Positions 17,473 to 27,397 of a stretch of DNA of 64,000 bases are shown piece after piece (the stretch's first letter is position 1; each line of letters begins with the position of its first letter). The notes below the pieces were generated by a model. It was not told the DNA's origin and made no database searches. It saw nothing but the letters and a program-made list of their open reading frames with translations. The position numbers were made by a program, and so were the translations under genes. Source of the DNA: Paenibacillus albiflavus (GTDB lineage: Bacteria > Bacillota > Bacilli > Paenibacillales > NBRC-103111). The stretch spans positions 1 to 64,000 of the forward strand of contig NZ_SKFG01000005.1 of assembly GCF_004344915.1 (NCBI RefSeq), read 5' to 3'.

Positions 17473-18319
17473 AAAAACAATGTGGATGATCGTTGTGATC
17501 CTTGCGGTTATAGTAACTGGCATCGTAGTCTTTTTTAAGATCCCCTATTCCAAGACCAAAACTGATTTTAATCAAGTAGTAACAGAACAGATCAGCAGCT
17601 CAAAAGCATTAAAAGATGTTTTTACATTAGATGACATTAAAGGATTGCCGTATCCTGTACGCCAATATTTTGAAAATAGTGGATACATAGGTACTCCCAA
17701 AATGAACTATATGAAAGCAGCATTTAATAATGTTGATTTTATTATGTCTCCAGACAAACCAGCTTTGAAAATCGACTATACCCAGTATAATTTTGTTCAC
17801 GAGCCTATAAGACTTGCCTATATTGACACTGCTATGTATGGAGTGCCATTTGAGGGCTTTGATTCTTATCTTGATGGTGATGGAAGCATGAAAGGGGTCC
17901 TCGCTAAAGTAATTACACTCTTTAATCAAAAGGGTGAAGAAATGAATAAGGCTTGCCTAGTGACATTTCTATCAGAATCTTTAATTATGCCCAACGCGGC
18001 TTTACAGCATTATATTACTTGGGAGGAAGTTGATGATACCCATGCAAAAGCGACTATATCATACAACGACATATCGGCAAGTGGGATCTTCACTTTCAGT
18101 GAGAATGGCGAACTTTTTTCTTTTACAACTGAAGATAGGTCTGTTGTATCCACTGATGGAACATTTCAGCAAGTGACATGGTCAGTTTTATTTAAAGACT
18201 ACAAGACAATTGACGGTATCAAACAACCGGGTCATCTTCAAGTTGTCTGGAATTACGATCACGGAGATCTCATTTATTTTGACAGCAGTTCTTTTAAAGT
18301 TGAGTATGACTCACAATAA
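17450..18319 (+). CDS. DUF6544-like exported protein
   Basis: 289 residues with one N-terminal membrane helix (about 10-30), Lys-rich before it, then an extracytoplasmic beta-rich domain. The segment LPYPVRQYFENSG, followed by strands around an Asp/Gly pair, resembles the DUF6544 family of unknown function. The ATG overlaps the marR gene, indicating co-translation. It is probably an envelope protein induced together with MarR release; no catalytic motif is visible. Confidence 0.65.
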   Translation: MMKKRGVKKTMWMIVVILAVIVTGIVVFFKIPYSKTKTDFNQVVTEQISSSKALKDVFTLDDIKGLPYPVRQYFENSGYIGTPKMNYMKAAFNNVDFIMSPDKPALKIDYTQYNFVHEPIRLAYIDTAMYGVPFEGFDSYLDGDGSMKGVLAKVITLFNQKGEEMNKACLVTFLSESLIMPNAALQHYITWEEVDDTHAKATISYNDISASGIFTFSENGELFSFTTEDRSVVSTDGTFQQVTWSVLFKDYKTIDGIKQPGHLQVVWNYDHGDLIYFDSSSFKVEYDSQ

Positions 18320-18350
18320 GTCTTTGCACTTGGATTTTCTATAATTAAAA

Positions 18351-18386
18351 AGTAGATCGCCCACTTGCAAAGGTGTGCGATCTACT
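18351..18386 (-). terminator. terminator for the minus-strand coiled-coil gene
   Basis: AGTAGATCGC pairs with GCGATCTACT (18351-18360 with 18377-18386). On the minus strand TTTTTAATT follows. It may also slow transcription from the plus-strand DUF6544 gene. Confidence 0.75.
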
Positions 18387-18395
18387 CGCTTATAA

Positions 18396-18662
18396 TCATC
18401 CAGAATTCTCGGCATTTAATAATTTCATTTTATTCGCCATGAAACTTTTTTCCAATCTTATATGAAGTAACTCCGTCTGTAAATCCTTTTCAATTGTATG
18501 TACGGCGGAAATAATGCTTTCCCCAATGTGTATACCTTTATCTCCGTTGCTTGCAATGTAGTCTACGATCATCGAAATGCTACCTTCACATAGTCCGATT
18601 TTTTGAATTAGCTCATCTTCCTCAAGTTCAAGTTGCTCATACTTATTTCTGTACTCATTCAA
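18396..18662 (-). CDS. small coiled-coil protein, unknown
   Basis: 88 residues, Glu/Leu/Ile-rich and predicted mostly helical, with a heptad-like start (YEQLELEEDELIQKI) and no membrane segment. No family is recognised. It is divergent from an XRE repressor gene and shares its operator region, so the pair probably forms one regulatory unit. Confidence 0.6.
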   Translation of the reverse strand: MNEYRNKYEQLELEEDELIQKIGLCEGSISMIVDYIASNGDKGIHIGESIISAVHTIEKDLQTELLHIRLEKSFMANKMKLLNAENSG

Positions 18663-18689
18663 GCCTAATCAACTCCACCTTTGAAATAA

Positions 18690-18742
18690 TTACGCCTATA
18701 CGTACCAATAATGTAATTATTATATGGTACGCTTTTGCGTAA
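18690..18742. promoter_or_regulatory. two dyad operators between divergent genes
   Basis: Site A (18690-18707) and site B (18725-18742) are inverted copies of each other, and each is itself a dyad: TTACGC-N4-(A/G)CGTA. They lie 35 bp apart across the likely promoters of both divergent genes, and the XRE protein encoded beside them is the natural binder. Confidence 0.65.
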
Positions 18743-18767
18743 TGTCAATGGTTGAAACTAAATATAG

Positions 18768-19004
18768 ATGGTGATTAGTGTGTCAAAAAAAGTAGTTATT
18801 AATATTTCGAAATTAGTAAGGGAGCACCAAATAACATTGAGGGAATTGTCGCGTTTATCTGATGTCAGACACGCGGCATTGAGTGAATTATCTAATGGGA
18901 AAAGAGAGAATATTAACTTTAGCCATATCGAAAGGATTGCAGACGCTTTGAATATAACAGATATCAGAAATATAATTGATCTGATTGAAACAAATGATGA
19001 TTAA
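18768..19004 (+). CDS. XRE-family (Cro/CI) DNA-binding protein
   Basis: 78 residues, almost entirely a Cro/CI helix-turn-helix: LVREHQITLRELSRLS, then LSELSNGKRENINFSHIERIADAL. The start is uncertain: ATG 18768 has little ribosome site, and GTG 18780 with GGTGA in front is an alternative. Such single-domain proteins usually act as local repressors; the two dyads upstream fit this. It is followed by a bidirectional terminator. Confidence 0.85.
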   Translation: MVISVSKKVVINISKLVREHQITLRELSRLSDVRHAALSELSNGKRENINFSHIERIADALNITDIRNIIDLIETNDD

Positions 19005-19019
19005 TGTTTCTCAGAAACA

Positions 19020-19047
19020 AAACCCAGTCCGTATGAGGACTGGGTTT
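19020..19047. terminator. bidirectional terminator
   Basis: AAACCCAGTCC pairs with GGACTGGGTTT around a 6-nt loop. On the minus strand TTTTGTTTCT follows, which ends the giant glucan-synthase gene; it also lies directly after the XRE gene. Confidence 0.85.
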
Positions 19048-19069
19048 CATTGTGGAATGGGGGTATCTG

Positions 19070-22000
19070 CTATAAACCGATCATAATGTGATGTTCTTCG
19101 CCATCGTCTAACAATTCAATATAAGTTTCAGGTCCAGCCTTCAAACCTTCTTCTGTTGAAGGATCTTTGTTGAAATCCAGGATATACTTCGTGTCACCGT
19201 ATCGATAGGTTGCTTTAAAGCTGGACCACTCGGAAGGAATGCACGGATTTAAGTTGAGCTTATTTCCGTGTTTGCGGAGCCCCAGTATCGACTCGATCCC
19301 GCACTGATACATCCACCCGGCAGCACCGGTATACCAAGTCCAGCCTGCATGTCCATGATGTGGTTCAGCGGTGTAGACATCAGCTGCCATTACATAAGGC
19401 TCCCCGACATATTTCCGTACTTCATGTTCCGTACGTGTATGATTAATCGGGTTAAGCATATGGAACAGCTCAAACGCTTTATCACCTTGGCCTAGCTTAC
19501 TCCAAGCGCTGATGCTCCAGAGGACGCCGTGGGTGTACTGCGCTCCATTCTCGCGAATGCCCGGTGGATACCCTTGGATATAACCCGGACTTGGTTCGGT
19601 GTGGTCGAATGGAGGGGTTAAAAGCCTCACTACGGAGAGCCCGCGGTCAACCAGCTCACGGTCGAACGATTGCATAGCTTGATTAGCGCGGTCCTGTGGT
19701 GCTGCTCCCGAGATCACGGACCAAGATTGCGCAATGGCATCGATTCGGCACTCTTTGTTATAGATAGAGCCGAGCCAAGCGCCAGAGTCCGTGAATGCTC
19801 TTCGATACCACTGCCCGTCCCAAGCATGGTCATGGATTGCTTGCGCCAATTGCTCGCGGACTTGTTTATAGTGTGCTTCTCGTTCAATCTCGCCGCGGTT
19901 TCCGCTTAGCTCCCTAAACCGCTGCAGCACCTCGCATATAAACCATCCGAGCCACACACTCTCGCCACGTCCTTCACTCCCAACCAGGTTCATGCCGTCA
20001 TTCCAATCTCCCACGCCAATGAGGGGGAGTCCATGTTCACCGATCCTCTGCAGGGCTTTGTCGATTGCTCGTATGCAATGCTCGTACACCGTACCGCTTT
20101 TGTCAGACTGCACCGTCGGTTCATATCGCTCATGCTCGCCTTCCTGCAACGGTCCACTCGTAATAAAGGGTACAACCTCGGCTAGAAGCGTATCATCACC
20201 CGTATGCTCCATATACCGGGCCACCGAATAAGGCAGCCAAAGCAGATCGTCGGAGAATAGTGTTCGGATACCGCGCGCTGTTTCTTCATGCCACCAGTGC
20301 TGCACATCGCCTTCCTCATATTGATGAGCAGCATGGATGAGAATCTGCTTCCTCGTAAGATCGGGTATCGAATGGAGGAGTGAAAGAGAATCCTGCAGCT
20401 GATCACGGAATCCATATGCGCCTCCTGCTTGATAGAAGGCAGTACGTGCCCACATGCGGCAAGCGAGCGATTGGTAGAGCAGCCAGCCGTTGAGGAGAAT
20501 ATTGGTCTCGATCGAAGGAGTCTCCACAACGATCTGGCCCAGCGTTCGATCCCAGTAGTCTGCGTTCTCTTTCCAAGCCGCATCGCAATGCGAGCCATCG
20601 CTGTATCGCTGAGCCAAGCTTGCTGCTTCAGTTTTGGAAGATGCGCAGCCGAGCAAGATTAAAATCTCTTTTTCCTCGCCTGACGCCAGATCCAGCTTCA
20701 ACTGGACCGCTCCGCAGCTCGCATAGTGTACGCCAGTTCGCCCAGACAGACTGGTGCGGTCCAACGCAGCGGGATGGTCTAAGCTTCTGTTCCTTCCGAT
20801 AAACTCCAGTTGATCCGTGGTCCAAGACAAGTCGCTGGAGTTCGCGGTATTCTGTGGAAAAATTCCCAAGAATGCAGTCGCATCCCGGAAGTTTTCTTGA
20901 TACCGATTCTCTGAAGTCAGAATAGAGGCCACTTCATTCCACTCACTTACGATGTAGGGAGCGTTCTGTTGACGCTGAACGCCTAGTACCCACTCAACAT
21001 AATAAGTGACGGAGAGTCGTCTTTGTATGGACGAGGTGTTCTTGAGCTGCAGTCGAATGATTTTGACGGGATCCTCCCTAGGGACGAATACAGTCATCTT
21101 GTGACGAATCCCGAGACGCTCATGATCGAAAGTCGTATAACCCAAGCCATGCGTGACCATATAAGGATTCTCATCCTTGCCAGACGATGGTGTGATGGTC
21201 CACAGGTCACCTGAATTCTCATCTCGTACATATCCGAGTTCCCCAGGTGGGTCAAGTACAGGATCATTAGACCATGGGGTTAACTTGCATTCCCGACTGT
21301 TCCTCCAGAACGTGTAGCCAGTACCTAGCTCAGAGACAAGGGCACCGAATCTGGGGTTAGAGAGGACGTTGATCCATGGCGCAGGCAGATGCTTGCCATC
21401 CTTGATCAAAAGCTTGTATTGTTTGCCATCCGCCGTAAACCCACCCCAACCGTTAAAGAAGTGAAGCTCTTTTGCTTGGAGCAAAGGTGGATGGGTTAGC
21501 GGTACATGCAGTTGGTCTTGCTCGGCAGTCCGCTTAAGCAGTTCTGGCCAATCGGCATCATGAGAACGACGCTGCAAACGAAGTTGACTAGCCATACTTG
21601 GTCCGCCTGCCAGCAGCACAACTCGTGCAACTGCCAGAAGAAGCGTTCGTTCTTCTTCGCTTAGTCGGTTGTCTGGAATGACATGAATTCCTACAGTTCC
21701 TGCACCGAATCGATCAACGCTGTGCTCTACGGCTCGACCAAGCGCTTCCTGCAGATTTTGCTGATACCCCTCTGCAGATAGATTAAGAATGATAAGATCG
21801 AATTGAAGCCCCATCCTTCTCAAATATTCATGCCCTTTCAACAGCTTAACGATAAAGGGCAGATGGCTTGGGTTATCAATTTGGACAAGGATAATCGGTC
21901 TATCACCTGAAATGCCGAAGGACCATAATCCAGGCTGTCCCTTCGAATTCGCGGCGATCCGTAAGCTGCGCTCGTCTCTTAAAGGCGGTGTGTATAGGAC

Positions 22001-25000
22001 TTGAGCTGCAAGTGACTGGTATTGGTTGGATTCGAACTGATCGATGCCAAGATTGCGCAGCTCGATACGGCTGCGAGTCCAGGCAAGCTTGAAGCTTCGA
22101 TCCACCGCTTGCGCCTTCGTCAGCCTGGATACGATTTCGACTGCATCTTCTCTCGACTCGGCAACGGATGTCACGGCATACAAGTGGACCTTCTCACTCG
22201 GTTCCACTCGTACTCGGTGCCGCATGACGAAGGCGGGATCAGCCACAGACCCGGTTTTTCCCTTCAGAGAGCAGTGGATGGATTCGGGTTCCGTTAGCCG
22301 ATATCCTCTACCGATGAAAGCGGCCCGATCTGTCTCAAACTCTGCCGTCCCTAGCGTGTGACATTCCGTTGCGAGCAGATGGGCGGACCAGAGCGATCTG
22401 TCCTTTGCTTCTCGTTTGCGCCTGCTGGCAACAAGACAGCCGCTATCATGATCATATGCAGTGCGGATAAACAGCTTGCTGAAAGCTGTATGGGCATCAT
22501 CTGAAATAGGGTTCGAGAGCGCAAGCTCTATAAAGGATGTGATTTCAAGCACCTTGGCTTGATCTCCCTGATTTACTAATGTGATACGGCGTACCTCAGC
22601 ATCCGCTTCAGGGGAGACGCATATTTCCATACATGTCTCGATAGTGTCATCCTTGCGTTTGAAAGTCGCTTTGTCTGGTTCGAAGCAGACACGCTGCTCT
22701 GGCGATTCCACCCTGCAAGGCTGGTATGATGCAGACCAGATCTGATCAGACATGACATCTCGGATGTAAATATAGCTTCCCCATGAATCCATAATGGGCT
22801 CTTCTCTCCATCTCGAGATCGAGAGGCCTTCCCAACTGCTATAACCGCTTCCGCTAACGGTGACCATCGTGGTGAAGCGCCCGTTCGACAGCAGGCACGT
22901 TTCCGGTGTAGCGGTGTGAGGAGAAGTGAACTCCCGTATCGGATTCACTTCTTTCACGGCTTGTTCCCCGCGAACCATTGAGCGGTTCATTGCAGGATGT
23001 TTGATCCACGTTAGAGGCCGCATAACGCGCTCCTGAAGCAGCAATTCTGCTGCACGTACTTCCTTGTTCCGATGGAACCTTTCGAACATGGTGGTTGGCA
23101 AAAGCAGGTTGGACAAGGTCAGCAGAGTCATCCCCTGGTGATGCGCCATAAAGCTGCGGATCACGACATGCTTGCTGCCTGCTGGCATTCGTTTTGGCGT
23201 AAAATCCAATGCCTCGTAATAACCGTATTTACCGCGAGCACCTAGCTGATCCATTTGTTTCAGCGCCTTGAGCCCTTCCTTCGGGGCATAAGGCAATGCC
23301 ATAGCCGTTGCATACGGCGCAAGAACAAGATCCTGCTCAAGTCCTCGCTTAAACCCAATACCAGGGACGCCAAATGCTCTATATTGATAGTTCATTTGGT
23401 AATCAAAGGCGAAATAACCGGATTCGGAAATCCCGAACGGAACGCCACGCTCCTGGGCAAAAGCGATTTGACGCTCTACCACGCCTTGGTAGGTGCTGTC
23501 CCATATCGTATGTCGATACGTCTTCATCAGCAGCCATGGCATCATGTACTCGAACATCGTTGCCGACCAGGAGAGCAGCACCGGCTGGCTGCCAACCTTC
23601 GTCAGCGTTCTTCCGAGCGCATTCCAATGTGACACGGAGACTTGCCCTAAGGCAATGGCGACGAAGCTGGCTTGGCGTGCCTCAGAAGCCAGCAGGTCGT
23701 AAAGCACAGCATCTCGAACGCCTGGCTTTACATGATAACCAAGTGAGAAGAGGTTGGTCTTCGCATCGAAGAGCGGACGAAAGTTTGTCTCGTGAATCAA
23801 TACGTCGATTCTAGCTGCCAATCGTTCCCCACGAGTAATCATATCCGCTTCAGTAACTAAGCCGGGCTCTTGCGCGAAGGCGACTCCAAATTGCTCATTT
23901 GACCATTGTTGACGGCTATTACGGCTAACCTGCTTCAATAGGTGATCTTTGTCATTCTGCAGCCATTCAAGGAGGCCTTCTTTTACTGTTATCAAGGAGG
24001 CGACGAAATTCCCGGAATCGACGGTGGACACGTACACGGGCAATAGTGGAGCCAGTGTTTCCGTGCCGTACCAATTGTAGAGATGGCCCTCCCATTTTTC
24101 CATTCTCTCGATAGTATCTATCGTTCGTTCCAGACGCACGATAAGTCCTGACGTGTCGATAAACCCAAAATCTCTGGCAGCCAGCGCACATGTTACATAC
24201 ATCCCGATGTTTGTAGGGGAGGTGCGATGTGCAATCCCCCTCTCGTGTTCGATTTGGACGTTATCGGGCGGTAGCCAGTTGTCCCGCACTGTCACGAAAT
24301 CCTCGTAGAAGGACCAAATATCATAGGAAAGCTTACGTAGCTCCTCAGCCTCCTGAGGACTGAACGTTTCCGTCATACGAACCGGTGATTGGTCGAGCCA
24401 TCGGATTGCCAGTGGCGCTATACTCCATATCACAACGAGAATCAGGCTGATCGCTTGTACTGCGGCTGATTCACTCCATACGGCACATACCGCCATGAGT
24501 GCAATCAAGATGTAACCGCCATAAAGCCCAGACATTAGCGGAGAGCCTGCTTTCCCGTTTAACCGTTCAACCTCTGCTTGATTTACCCATTCGAGGAGTC
24601 TGCGCTTGGAAATGGTCAAACGGTACAGCGTCCGAATGATGGCATCAAGCATCACCATACTCTGGAATGGGAGGGTCATAATCGCGATAAGTACGTGCCC
24701 TGTTGTATGCAGCAAGCTCCTTGGTCGGTTCAGAATGACATTGAAGGTGACTACCTGACGGAGCAGCGGAAGAATCATCGTAAGTAGTACGATTCCGTAC
24801 CAGCGTATCGGCGAGCCTGGAAGTGCAGGGAGGGCCAGCAGCATGATCGCCATCAGAACAGGTTGGAGCAGGCTGCGCCTTAAATTGTCTATAATCTGCC
24901 ATCTCGTCATTCTGGATAAATTCGTCGGTACAAGCTTACCCTCACTATTTCGGATTGAAGGCTTTAGCCAAGGCAGCAGCTGCCAATCCCCACGTGTCCA

Positions 25001-27259
25001 GCGGTGAAGCCGCTTCTGATGTGACATGAAGGTGGGGGGATGATCGTCGATGAGTTCGATATCCGAAAGGAGTCCAGTTCTCAGAAAGCTGCCCTCAAGC
25101 AGATCATGGCTAAGAACACTATTTTCAGGAAATCGGCTGCCGAGCACAGTGTGGAAAGTGTCTATATCGAAAATCCCTTTGCCCGTAAAAATACCTTGTC
25201 CAATCGCATCTTGATAAGGATCCGAGACCGCAAATGCGTATGGATCAAAACCAGCCCCATAAGTCCATAATGAGGAAAGTCTCGATTTCTGTGCACTCTC
25301 ATAAGTCAGCCCGATTCGAGGTTGAAGCAAGCCGTAGCCATCGATCACCTTGGTCCTGCAATTGTTCAGCCGGGGACGGTTATAAGGAAGATGCATGGCG
25401 CCAATCAACCGCTGCGCACTTTCAAGTGGTAAGCGCGTGTCAGCATCTAATGTAATCACGTAACGGATTTTATTGAAAACAGCTGTATCGCCGAGGATGG
25501 TACTGAAACTCGTTCCTTCGGTTCCTTGGATCAGCTTTACAAACTCTTCTAACTTTCCACGTTTACGTTCCCACCCCATCCAGGTTTGTTCGGAGGGATT
25601 CCATTGTCTATGGCGATGAAATAGGTGGAAGGTGCTGTTCGAGTACGTATGATTTAATCGTTCGATCTCGTCCTTCGCCAAACTTAATATCGCTTCATCC
25701 TCAGAGGAATGTTCAGCAGCTGCATCCTTGAAATCACTTAGAATCGCGTAATGAATGTGGGGGGAACGATTCCCTAAATAATTCAGTTCCAATCGTTCGG
25801 TTGTACTCTTCACATCTTCGAGTCTAGACCAGATAACAGGCATGACAACCATCGTCGCAGCATCTTCAGGCACACCTTTGGAAAAATCATATCTCAGCAA
25901 TCGAGTGGGTCGTATCGTACGTTCAATAAGCCAATGAACAGCAGTGACTCCAAATTCGCTTGCTGGCAAGGTGAGCAGGAGCAAGGCGGCTGTTAAGCCA
26001 AGTGGGGATATGGCGGATGCCGGGCCGATGGCCCATAAAGATAACACGATTAAGGCAGCAACCATACTGAATACCATCAGCTTGATGTATAGACTGTTTG
26101 CGCGCATTTTAAACCCGGTCTCCGGGAGGGAGCCTACTTTTCCGCACAGCTTTAAAGCCTGCTGGAGCTCCTTCATTCCCTGTGCTTCAAGCAAATAGTA
26201 TGCAGCGTTCACATTTCTGGGCGGTAACGATTCGGGGCTTTCTTTCATTGCAGCTTCATATTGCTTGTCTGCTAATTGAACAGCTTGGGCTGCGACTAAG
26301 CTTTCGGGCACTTTCATACGCCGGGCTAACTGTTCGACCCGATAACGCAGTGTATGACGGCTCCCACCGTCCAACTTCGGGTAGTTGCCTGTCTGTTCTT
26401 CCCGAAGCTTTTGCTCTACCATGCTGATCTGCTCGAACAACTCGCTCCACACCAGGCGGGAGAGATTACGTAAACTGGTGATGACATTGCCTGTACTTAC
26501 CTGATATTCAGCCTGAAGCCGATATTCGTAAGAGAGAATTGCATCGAGACTCTCAGGTGGGTTCTCCAGCTTGCAGATCAGCCACTCTCCGATGTGCGCT
26601 GAATCCTCCGCATACTCTCTTAGATGCTTAATAAGATGGACAATTAATGCGCCTGATAAGGGCAATTCCACGTTTGCTTCGTCTAAAGCCTGCTTTAAAC
26701 GCTCAGGCGTCAGCTCTGCAGGAGGAATTCCTGACAACATTCGCTCTACGAGTTCGCAGATGGCGCGCCGTTCCTTCACAGGTAGAATAAGGGATGCAAG
26801 ACGGCGAATCATCTCTATTTTCATAAATAATGGAATAGACCATGCCTCCGCGATGGAGAGCACTGATACTTCTTGATACGAGTTGAAATAAGCCGCAAAA
26901 CGCTCTTCATCCAGAACGCCGTCCGTAAGCTCCAAATAAGCTTCGCAGATAGAAGAGACTCGAAGGCGAGCACTCTTGTCCACTGTGGGAAGAGGCTTTA
27001 CGTTGAGATGACGGATGGCTTCTTGAATCTCTACTACTTCAGCCTCTATAAATTCCGAATGATCCAATAGCCACTCCTCAGCAGGCTGCGTGCACGCGCT
27101 GCGACGATCATGGAGTTCCTTAATGAAGGTTCGCAGCTCTTGAATATCGGACTCGAGCTGTCTCCACAATGCTTTTGATGAGGTGTTCCTTCCTTTCGGA
27201 TCGTGTTCTAGCGCTAGCTTATGTGCGTCTTCCTGTAACTTATCTTTAAACAAACCCAT
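19070..27259 (-). CDS. cyclic beta-1,2-glucan synthase-type enzyme (GT84, glycoamylase-like, GH94)
   Basis: 2729 residues. The order matches NdvB/ChvB-type synthases. A helical N-terminal region carries membrane helices near 390-435. The GT84 transferase (about 470-760) has DADTRLP near 606 and KRLHRWTRGDW near 751. More helices lie at about 800-955. The glycoamylase-like domain (about 1010-1400) contains MFEYMMPWLL, FGISESGYF and HHQGMT. Two GH94-type beta-sandwich modules and a C-terminal (alpha/alpha)6 domain with GDWNDGMN near 2418 follow. In characterised synthases GT84 polymerises glucose from UDP-glucose, the middle domain cyclises, and GH94 trims by phosphorolysis. Product and export route here are inferred. 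Confidence 0.9.
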   Translation of the reverse strand: MGLFKDKLQEDAHKLALEHDPKGRNTSSKALWRQLESDIQELRTFIKELHDRRSACTQPAEEWLLDHSEFIEAEVVEIQEAIRHLNVKPLPTVDKSARLRVSSICEAYLELTDGVLDEERFAAYFNSYQEVSVLSIAEAWSIPLFMKIEMIRRLASLILPVKERRAICELVERMLSGIPPAELTPERLKQALDEANVELPLSGALIVHLIKHLREYAEDSAHIGEWLICKLENPPESLDAILSYEYRLQAEYQVSTGNVITSLRNLSRLVWSELFEQISMVEQKLREEQTGNYPKLDGGSRHTLRYRVEQLARRMKVPESLVAAQAVQLADKQYEAAMKESPESLPPRNVNAAYYLLEAQGMKELQQALKLCGKVGSLPETGFKMRANSLYIKLMVFSMVAALIVLSLWAIGPASAISPLGLTAALLLLTLPASEFGVTAVHWLIERTIRPTRLLRYDFSKGVPEDAATMVVMPVIWSRLEDVKSTTERLELNYLGNRSPHIHYAILSDFKDAAAEHSSEDEAILSLAKDEIERLNHTYSNSTFHLFHRHRQWNPSEQTWMGWERKRGKLEEFVKLIQGTEGTSFSTILGDTAVFNKIRYVITLDADTRLPLESAQRLIGAMHLPYNRPRLNNCRTKVIDGYGLLQPRIGLTYESAQKSRLSSLWTYGAGFDPYAFAVSDPYQDAIGQGIFTGKGIFDIDTFHTVLGSRFPENSVLSHDLLEGSFLRTGLLSDIELIDDHPPTFMSHQKRLHRWTRGDWQLLPWLKPSIRNSEGKLVPTNLSRMTRWQIIDNLRRSLLQPVLMAIMLLALPALPGSPIRWYGIVLLTMILPLLRQVVTFNVILNRPRSLLHTTGHVLIAIMTLPFQSMVMLDAIIRTLYRLTISKRRLLEWVNQAEVERLNGKAGSPLMSGLYGGYILIALMAVCAVWSESAAVQAISLILVVIWSIAPLAIRWLDQSPVRMTETFSPQEAEELRKLSYDIWSFYEDFVTVRDNWLPPDNVQIEHERGIAHRTSPTNIGMYVTCALAARDFGFIDTSGLIVRLERTIDTIERMEKWEGHLYNWYGTETLAPLLPVYVSTVDSGNFVASLITVKEGLLEWLQNDKDHLLKQVSRNSRQQWSNEQFGVAFAQEPGLVTEADMITRGERLAARIDVLIHETNFRPLFDAKTNLFSLGYHVKPGVRDAVLYDLLASEARQASFVAIALGQVSVSHWNALGRTLTKVGSQPVLLSWSATMFEYMMPWLLMKTYRHTIWDSTYQGVVERQIAFAQERGVPFGISESGYFAFDYQMNYQYRAFGVPGIGFKRGLEQDLVLAPYATAMALPYAPKEGLKALKQMDQLGARGKYGYYEALDFTPKRMPAGSKHVVIRSFMAHHQGMTLLTLSNLLLPTTMFERFHRNKEVRAAELLLQERVMRPLTWIKHPAMNRSMVRGEQAVKEVNPIREFTSPHTATPETCLLSNGRFTTMVTVSGSGYSSWEGLSISRWREEPIMDSWGSYIYIRDVMSDQIWSASYQPCRVESPEQRVCFEPDKATFKRKDDTIETCMEICVSPEADAEVRRITLVNQGDQAKVLEITSFIELALSNPISDDAHTAFSKLFIRTAYDHDSGCLVASRRKREAKDRSLWSAHLLATECHTLGTAEFETDRAAFIGRGYRLTEPESIHCSLKGKTGSVADPAFVMRHRVRVEPSEKVHLYAVTSVAESREDAVEIVSRLTKAQAVDRSFKLAWTRSRIELRNLGIDQFESNQYQSLAAQVLYTPPLRDERSLRIAANSKGQPGLWSFGISGDRPIILVQIDNPSHLPFIVKLLKGHEYLRRMGLQFDLIILNLSAEGYQQNLQEALGRAVEHSVDRFGAGTVGIHVIPDNRLSEEERTLLLAVARVVLLAGGPSMASQLRLQRRSHDADWPELLKRTAEQDQLHVPLTHPPLLQAKELHFFNGWGGFTADGKQYKLLIKDGKHLPAPWINVLSNPRFGALVSELGTGYTFWRNSRECKLTPWSNDPVLDPPGELGYVRDENSGDLWTITPSSGKDENPYMVTHGLGYTTFDHERLGIRHKMTVFVPREDPVKIIRLQLKNTSSIQRRLSVTYYVEWVLGVQRQQNAPYIVSEWNEVASILTSENRYQENFRDATAFLGIFPQNTANSSDLSWTTDQLEFIGRNRSLDHPAALDRTSLSGRTGVHYASCGAVQLKLDLASGEEKEILILLGCASSKTEAASLAQRYSDGSHCDAAWKENADYWDRTLGQIVVETPSIETNILLNGWLLYQSLACRMWARTAFYQAGGAYGFRDQLQDSLSLLHSIPDLTRKQILIHAAHQYEEGDVQHWWHEETARGIRTLFSDDLLWLPYSVARYMEHTGDDTLLAEVVPFITSGPLQEGEHERYEPTVQSDKSGTVYEHCIRAIDKALQRIGEHGLPLIGVGDWNDGMNLVGSEGRGESVWLGWFICEVLQRFRELSGNRGEIEREAHYKQVREQLAQAIHDHAWDGQWYRRAFTDSGAWLGSIYNKECRIDAIAQSWSVISGAAPQDRANQAMQSFDRELVDRGLSVVRLLTPPFDHTEPSPGYIQGYPPGIRENGAQYTHGVLWSISAWSKLGQGDKAFELFHMLNPINHTRTEHEVRKYVGEPYVMAADVYTAEPHHGHAGWTWYTGAAGWMYQCGIESILGLRKHGNKLNLNPCIPSEWSSFKATYRYGDTKYILDFNKDPSTEEGLKAGPETYIELLDDGEEHHIMIGL

Positions 27260-27269
27260 GTATTAGGCC

Positions 27270-27323
27270 CCCAACGATGACAATGGTAAAAAAACACTTC
27301 ATTACCATTCCACATTTGTTGGG
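27270..27323 (-). promoter_or_regulatory. leader hairpin overlapping the glucan-synthase ribosome site
   Basis: On the mRNA strand CCCAAC pairs with GTTGGG at the outside and AATGGTAA with TTACCATT inside, giving a 54-nt two-part stem. The 3' arm runs directly into GGGGG, the only Shine-Dalgarno sequence before ATG 27259. Pairing would hide the ribosome site, so translational control is inferred. Confidence 0.5.
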
Positions 27324-27397
27324 ATATTATTTGTTGAACAGGAAAAAGGAAATAATTCCATTAGAAGCAAGGGAGGGTAGGCATTGGTATGTTGGAT

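Noticed and set aside
19190-27070. Numerous plus-strand frames opposite the glucan-synthase gene
   Set aside because: All are shadows of one continuous, domain-rich 2729-codon frame and lack ribosome sites.
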